A stretch of 64,000 nucleotides of DNA from Akkermansia muciniphila. GTDB lineage: Bacteria; Verrucomicrobiota; Verrucomicrobiia; Verrucomicrobiales; Akkermansiaceae. Where the stretch lies: assembly GCA_947624785.1 (NCBI GenBank), contig CANQLV010000002.1, positions 247,959 to 311,958 of the forward strand, given 5' to 3'. This document shows positions 60,668 to 64,000 of the stretch, piece after piece. The notes under the pieces were generated by a model. The model did no database searches. It was not told where the DNA came from and saw only the letters and a list, made by a program, of their open reading frames with translations. Both the position numbers and the translations under genes were made by a program. How positions within the stretch are numbered: the stretch's first letter is position 1; every line of letters begins with the position of its first letter.

Positions 60668-61152
60668 AGAAAGAGAGGACCGGGAAGAAGGGAAATGTTT
60701 CCAGGTATAGCGCTGCCCTCTCTGAACGCATTTGCGGTCATATACGTTGCGGGGATAGTCTGAGGAAGGCTGCCGAAAAGGAAGGCATTCCCCATCCCAC
60801 GGTGATGAATTGGGCCAGAGAGAACGCGGATTTTGCAAACCAATACGCGCGCGCGTGCGAGGAACGGCTTGCCGCCCTAGAAGACAAGTTGCTTGACCTT
60901 GTGGAGAAAGGGCATGAAGTGGCCCCACGTGCCGAAATAGGGGGAACCATGTTGCAGGCGGTCAAGTTGGAAATAGACACACTCAAATGGATGCTTGCCA
61001 AGCTGATGCCGAAGAAGTACGGAGACCGTGCGGCGTTGGCTCTGGAAGGTGGAGAAAAAAACGTAGAGGTGACCCATAAACTTCCAGCAGAAGCAATCGT
61101 TCCGTTAGTGACAGCCTTGAGAGAAATATGGTCCGAAGAGGAAGAAAGCTAG
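60664..61152 (+). CDS. Terminase small subunit
   Basis: A 162-residue DNA-packaging protein. The N-terminal helix-turn-helix (ALSERICGHIRCGDSLRKAAEKEGIPHPTVMNWARE, positions about 18-55) fits terminase small subunits, followed by the central oligomerisation helices and VKLEIDTLKWMLAKLMPKKYGDR, a stretch often seen in them. It overlaps the start of terL, the usual order. Confidence 0.85.
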   Translation: MKKERTGKKGNVSRYSAALSERICGHIRCGDSLRKAAEKEGIPHPTVMNWARENADFANQYARACEERLAALEDKLLDLVEKGHEVAPRAEIGGTMLQAVKLEIDTLKWMLAKLMPKKYGDRAALALEGGEKNVEVTHKLPAEAIVPLVTALREIWSEEEES

Positions 61153-62645
61153 GGGCTCCGGTCAGGCCGGAAGACTCTCCCGTCATCTTTGCCGCCCTGA
61201 TTCTGGGGGAAACAGGGCTGTACAAATGGCAGATGCGGGCCCTTGAAAGGGCTGCCCGGGGAAAGCGGGTTGCCCTGCGCGCTGCTAATGGTTCCGGCAA
61301 GACGGACAAGGTAATTGGTATCCTTGCCCTATGGTTTCTCTGGCGCTACCCCCGTGGGCGTATGCCTATTACGTCCGGCTCATGGCGCCAGGTAAAAAAC
61401 CAGCTCTGGCCTGCCCTGGAACGGCACCGGAACAACCCATCCCTTGCGGGCTGGAAATGGCTCAAGAATTGCCGCGTGGAAACGCCGGAAGGGGGATTCA
61501 TCGAAGGCTTTTCCACCAACCACGCCGGGAAGGCGGAAGGCTGGCACGGGCGTGTGACGGACGAATTCAAGGATGAGCGGAAGGAACAGGATGAGGAAGA
61601 CCCCCGCAGCGAGAAGAAAGCCCGTCTGTTTGACGTTGACGAGTTTACCGGAGATGATCCTTCCTCCCCCGTGTTTTTCGTGGTGGACGAGGCAAAGACG
61701 GTTCCAGATGAAATCTTTGACGCCATTGAACGATGTACGCTTCAATTCTGCATCTACCTTTCATCCCCAGGCAAGCCGGAAGGGCAATTTTATCGCTGTT
61801 TCCACGAGGAAAAAGACCTCTTCTGTCCGATGGTGGTAACGGCCTTTGATTGCCCCCATATCTCCCAGGAGCGCATTGACCGCATTCTGGCCCGTGTGGG
61901 GGGTAATGAGGATGATTCCTATTTCCGTTCCGTCGTGCTGGCGGAATTCACGCTGGAAGGAGATTTGTACATCATTGACCCTGGAAAACTGGAATGGGGT
62001 CAGCGGCAGCCCTACGAGCCGCGCAGGGGGCGCCCCGTGGCCTTCCTGGACATTGCCGCGGGCGGGGATGAAACAGTCCTTGCCATCTGCGACGGAAACG
62101 AAGCCTGGATTGAATACGCGGAACGACAGCGGGACACGGTGCAGAGTGTCCGCAAGTGCATTGCCACCCTCAAGGGGCTGGGCATTGCGGATTGTGATTT
62201 GTGGGTGGACGCTCCGGGCATGGGCCTGGCTGTCATCAGCGATTTTAATGAATCAGGTTGGTATCCGAATGAGTTCTTTGGGAACAACCCTCCGGAAGAC
62301 CGCGACCGCTACATCAATCTCTCGGCGGAATGCTGGAATGACGCCGGACTGGAACTCATGACCGGGCGAGTGCATATCAGGTCCAGGCGGCCGGACAAGA
62401 CGCTTTTCGTGCAGTTGACTACCCGGAAGAAAGAATATGCGGACGATTCCAGGCTCAGGAACGAGAAGAAGGAGAAAATGAAGGCTCGCAACCTGTCTTC
62501 TCCTGATCGCGCGGACGCCTTGCTGGGGGCTATATGGGCTTCCTTTCGTGGATCTTCCGGAGTTTGGACAGGAGAGGGCAACAGGCCTATTGTGGGCAAG
62601 AGTCAGCACGCCGTCAAACATACGGGGAAATTTTATCCCATTTAG
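61128..62645 (+). CDS. terL: Terminase large subunit
   Basis: A 505-residue packaging motor-nuclease. Walker A is LRAANGSGKT near residue 48 and Walker B VFFVVDEAKT; the coupling segment ISSPGKPEG-type LSSPGKPEGQFY follows. The C-terminal RNase H-like nuclease has VAFLDIAAGGDE, DLWVDAPGMG and a late Asp. An acidic insertion (RKEQDEEDPRSEKKARLFDVDEF) sits before Walker B. Size typical. Portal and protease genes, which usually follow, are not the next gene. Confidence 0.92.
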   Translation: MVRRGRKLGAPVRPEDSPVIFAALILGETGLYKWQMRALERAARGKRVALRAANGSGKTDKVIGILALWFLWRYPRGRMPITSGSWRQVKNQLWPALERHRNNPSLAGWKWLKNCRVETPEGGFIEGFSTNHAGKAEGWHGRVTDEFKDERKEQDEEDPRSEKKARLFDVDEFTGDDPSSPVFFVVDEAKTVPDEIFDAIERCTLQFCIYLSSPGKPEGQFYRCFHEEKDLFCPMVVTAFDCPHISQERIDRILARVGGNEDDSYFRSVVLAEFTLEGDLYIIDPGKLEWGQRQPYEPRRGRPVAFLDIAAGGDETVLAICDGNEAWIEYAERQRDTVQSVRKCIATLKGLGIADCDLWVDAPGMGLAVISDFNESGWYPNEFFGNNPPEDRDRYINLSAECWNDAGLELMTGRVHIRSRRPDKTLFVQLTTRKKEYADDSRLRNEKKEKMKARNLSSPDRADALLGAIWASFRGSSGVWTGEGNRPIVGKSQHAVKHTGKFYPI

Positions 62646-62708
62646 GACTGTTCGTAGCCCATTTTGACATTGTTGTACCCTCCCTCACGTTGGGGCGATA
62701 ATGCGTGC

Positions 62709-64000
62709 ATGAGGCAAGCCGCCAACTACAACGTACACGCCACGGAATCCCTGCCGCAGTCTCTTGCGCTGCATTTTATTTCTCCATCCGGTGAGGATAT
62801 GGACATCAGCGGCATGACGCTACGCGGAGCGGTAGTACAGGATGGGGTGATCATGCTGGACTGTGCCGTTACGGGGGCGAGTGCGGCATTGGTGACATGG
62901 CCGAGGCTGGCCGCCGGATGCGGCGCTTATGATATTTTTCTGACCGACGCATCGGGCAAAGAATACCCCTTGTTGAAGGGAGCCGTGCATGTAGTGTCTC
63001 GCGTTACGCCTCCGGATGGAACGGAAGATGCCGCGGCCGTAGCTGGTGCACTTGATGTCTCCATCCCCGAAACGGAAGACGGCTCCGTGACCATTGTGGA
63101 AAACCCGTCCATTGTGGTCGAGGAACTTGTACGACAAGCCGAAGCGGCCCGGGATGAAGCAAAGCAGCTTGTGGAAACGCTGGAAGACCAGGTGGAAAGC
63201 GGGGAATTGGTCAATGAGGCTGTAGCAAATAAATTGCCCGCCGCGCTCAAGGATGCGGGAGTGGAATTGGAAGCCGTGACCGGGCAATCCACCTTGTCCA
63301 GCGGAGACGCCGCCGACACCTGGACCATCGTGGGAGGCTATGCGATGACGTGGGGAGACGAGATACTGGCCGGGCATCTGCCCGACAGCTGCCGCCTGAC
63401 GAGTATTTCAACCGTGTATTTTTTTGACAATCCCGCCCTGAATCAGTATTGCCTGCGGATTTGGAAGCTGGTGGACGGAACTTACAGCCTGATTGGCACC
63501 TCCGCCTATGTGTCCAACCTGTCCAGCGGCCAGACGGCCACGTGGGTATTTACGCCGGGCGTTCCCCTGACGCGCGGGGACAAGATCATCATCCAGGTAT
63601 GCGAAGGGACCGAGATGACGCCTTACGCGCTGGGAATGCACGCCATTCTTACTCCGTCCGTCCCTGGGCGTGGTTTGATCACGGAAGTAGCCAACCCTCC
63701 CACCGTGAACGGCACGATGGCCCCGCTGATGACCGTGGTGGTGGACTATGACGACGGCATTACCCTGGGAGGGATGGAGCTGGCCACCGCGCGGCAACTG
63801 GATAGCCTGGGGCGGGATGTGCGCCAATCTTCCGCAACCGCCGAGGCTGCGGCGCGGACGGCTGGCCAGTCCGCCGCCACCGCGTCCACGGCTGCCGATA
63901 ATGCCGCAACTTCTGCCACCGCTGCGGCCAATTCCGCGACGGCGGCCCAGCAAGCTTTGGCAGCCATGCCGCAGGTGGACGCTTCCGGCAACATGACGCT
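62709..64000 (+). CDS. Phage tail-fibre-like protein, N-terminal part (cut by window edge)
   Basis: From the ATG at 62709 the frame stays open for at least 430 codons to the end of the window. The first 100 residues are beta-rich (LALHFISPSGEDMDISGM, LTDASGKEYPLLKGAVHVV). A coiled coil follows at about 140-165 (QAEAARDEAKQLVETLEDQ), then a beta-sandwich (YCLRIWKLVDGTYSLIG). The last visible part is Ala/Thr/Ser-rich repeats (TAEAAARTAGQSAATAS), typical of tail fibres and baseplate proteins. It has no recognisable receptor domain yet. Confidence 0.75.
   Translation, partial: MRQAANYNVHATESLPQSLALHFISPSGEDMDISGMTLRGAVVQDGVIMLDCAVTGASAALVTWPRLAAGCGAYDIFLTDASGKEYPLLKGAVHVVSRVTPPDGTEDAAAVAGALDVSIPETEDGSVTIVENPSIVVEELVRQAEAARDEAKQLVETLEDQVESGELVNEAVANKLPAALKDAGVELEAVTGQSTLSSGDAADTWTIVGGYAMTWGDEILAGHLPDSCRLTSISTVYFFDNPALNQYCLRIWKLVDGTYSLIGTSAYVSNLSSGQTATWVFTPGVPLTRGDKIIIQVCEGTEMTPYALGMHAILTPSVPGRGLITEVANPPTVNGTMAPLMTVVVDYDDGITLGGMELATARQLDSLGRDVRQSSATAEAAARTAGQSAATASTAADNAATSATAAANSATAAQQALAAMPQVDASGNMT

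Overview
The window looks like a chromosomal segment of a Verrucomicrobiota bacterium, most likely an Akkermansia-type gut mucin degrader. This is inferred from protein character and gene order; no search was run. Shine-Dalgarno sequences are often weak, lipoproteins are frequent, and there is a secreted GH2 beta-galactosidase with an inserted carbohydrate-binding domain. About 1-43,960 is host chromosome. About 44,100-64,000 is the left part of an integrated prophage that runs off the right edge.

Host part. A sigma-54-type two-component operon (minus strand) leads into a thioesterase, gpmI and an acyltransferase. From 6.4 to 15.9 kb is one long translation cluster: rpsL-rpsG-fusA joined directly to rpsJ-rplC-rplD-rplW-rplB-rpsS-[a secreted coiled-coil protein]-rplV-rpsC-rplP-rpmC-rpsQ-rplN. 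There is no tuf between fusA and rpsJ, a non-ribosomal exported protein sits between S19 and L22, and the cluster stops at a strong terminator after L14. Then come valS, the GH2 enzyme, a SurA-type foldase, a UbiA-family enzyme, an ExbB-ExbD-TonB-like operon, small lipoproteins, an HU protein, rnhC, rlpA, a NrtR-like Nudix regulator, trmB-tgt-yajC, an EF-hand protein, a Xer recombinase, a LysE-type exporter, rpsP, aroK, a Sua5-type tsaC, a HIT protein, yceD-rpmF-plsX, an HD phosphohydrolase and ybeY. The tgt product lacks all four canonical zinc ligands.

Prophage part. A tRNA-Arg(UCU) gene is followed within 120 bp by a tyrosine integrase, the usual sign of a tRNA integration site. The minus-strand lysogenic block (45.5-50.9 kb) is partly AT-rich. 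It holds two Sel1-repeat proteins, an orphan HicA-like toxin, a three-Cys-motif protein with its TcmP partner, and a CI/LexA-type repressor whose promoter predicts a leaderless mRNA. The divergent rightward block is an early operon of tightly overlapping genes: a Sak4-like ATPase, a PD-(D/E)XK nuclease, an SSB/DUF669-like protein, RusA, a replication protein and DnaB. After DnaB come a MuF-type head protein fused to an ADP-ribosyltransferase domain with an intact R-S-ExE triad, a small Cys-rich protein, both terminase subunits, and the start of a tail-fibre-like protein cut by the window edge.

The strongest candidates for something new are the MuF-ADP-ribosyltransferase with its Cys-rich neighbour, and the lysogenic cargo (three-Cys/TcmP pair, Sel1 pair, lone HicA). 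In the host part they are the exported coiled-coil gene inside the ribosomal operon, the zinc-less TGT, and a structured leader before the tsaC/Sua5 gene with a partial THI-box.
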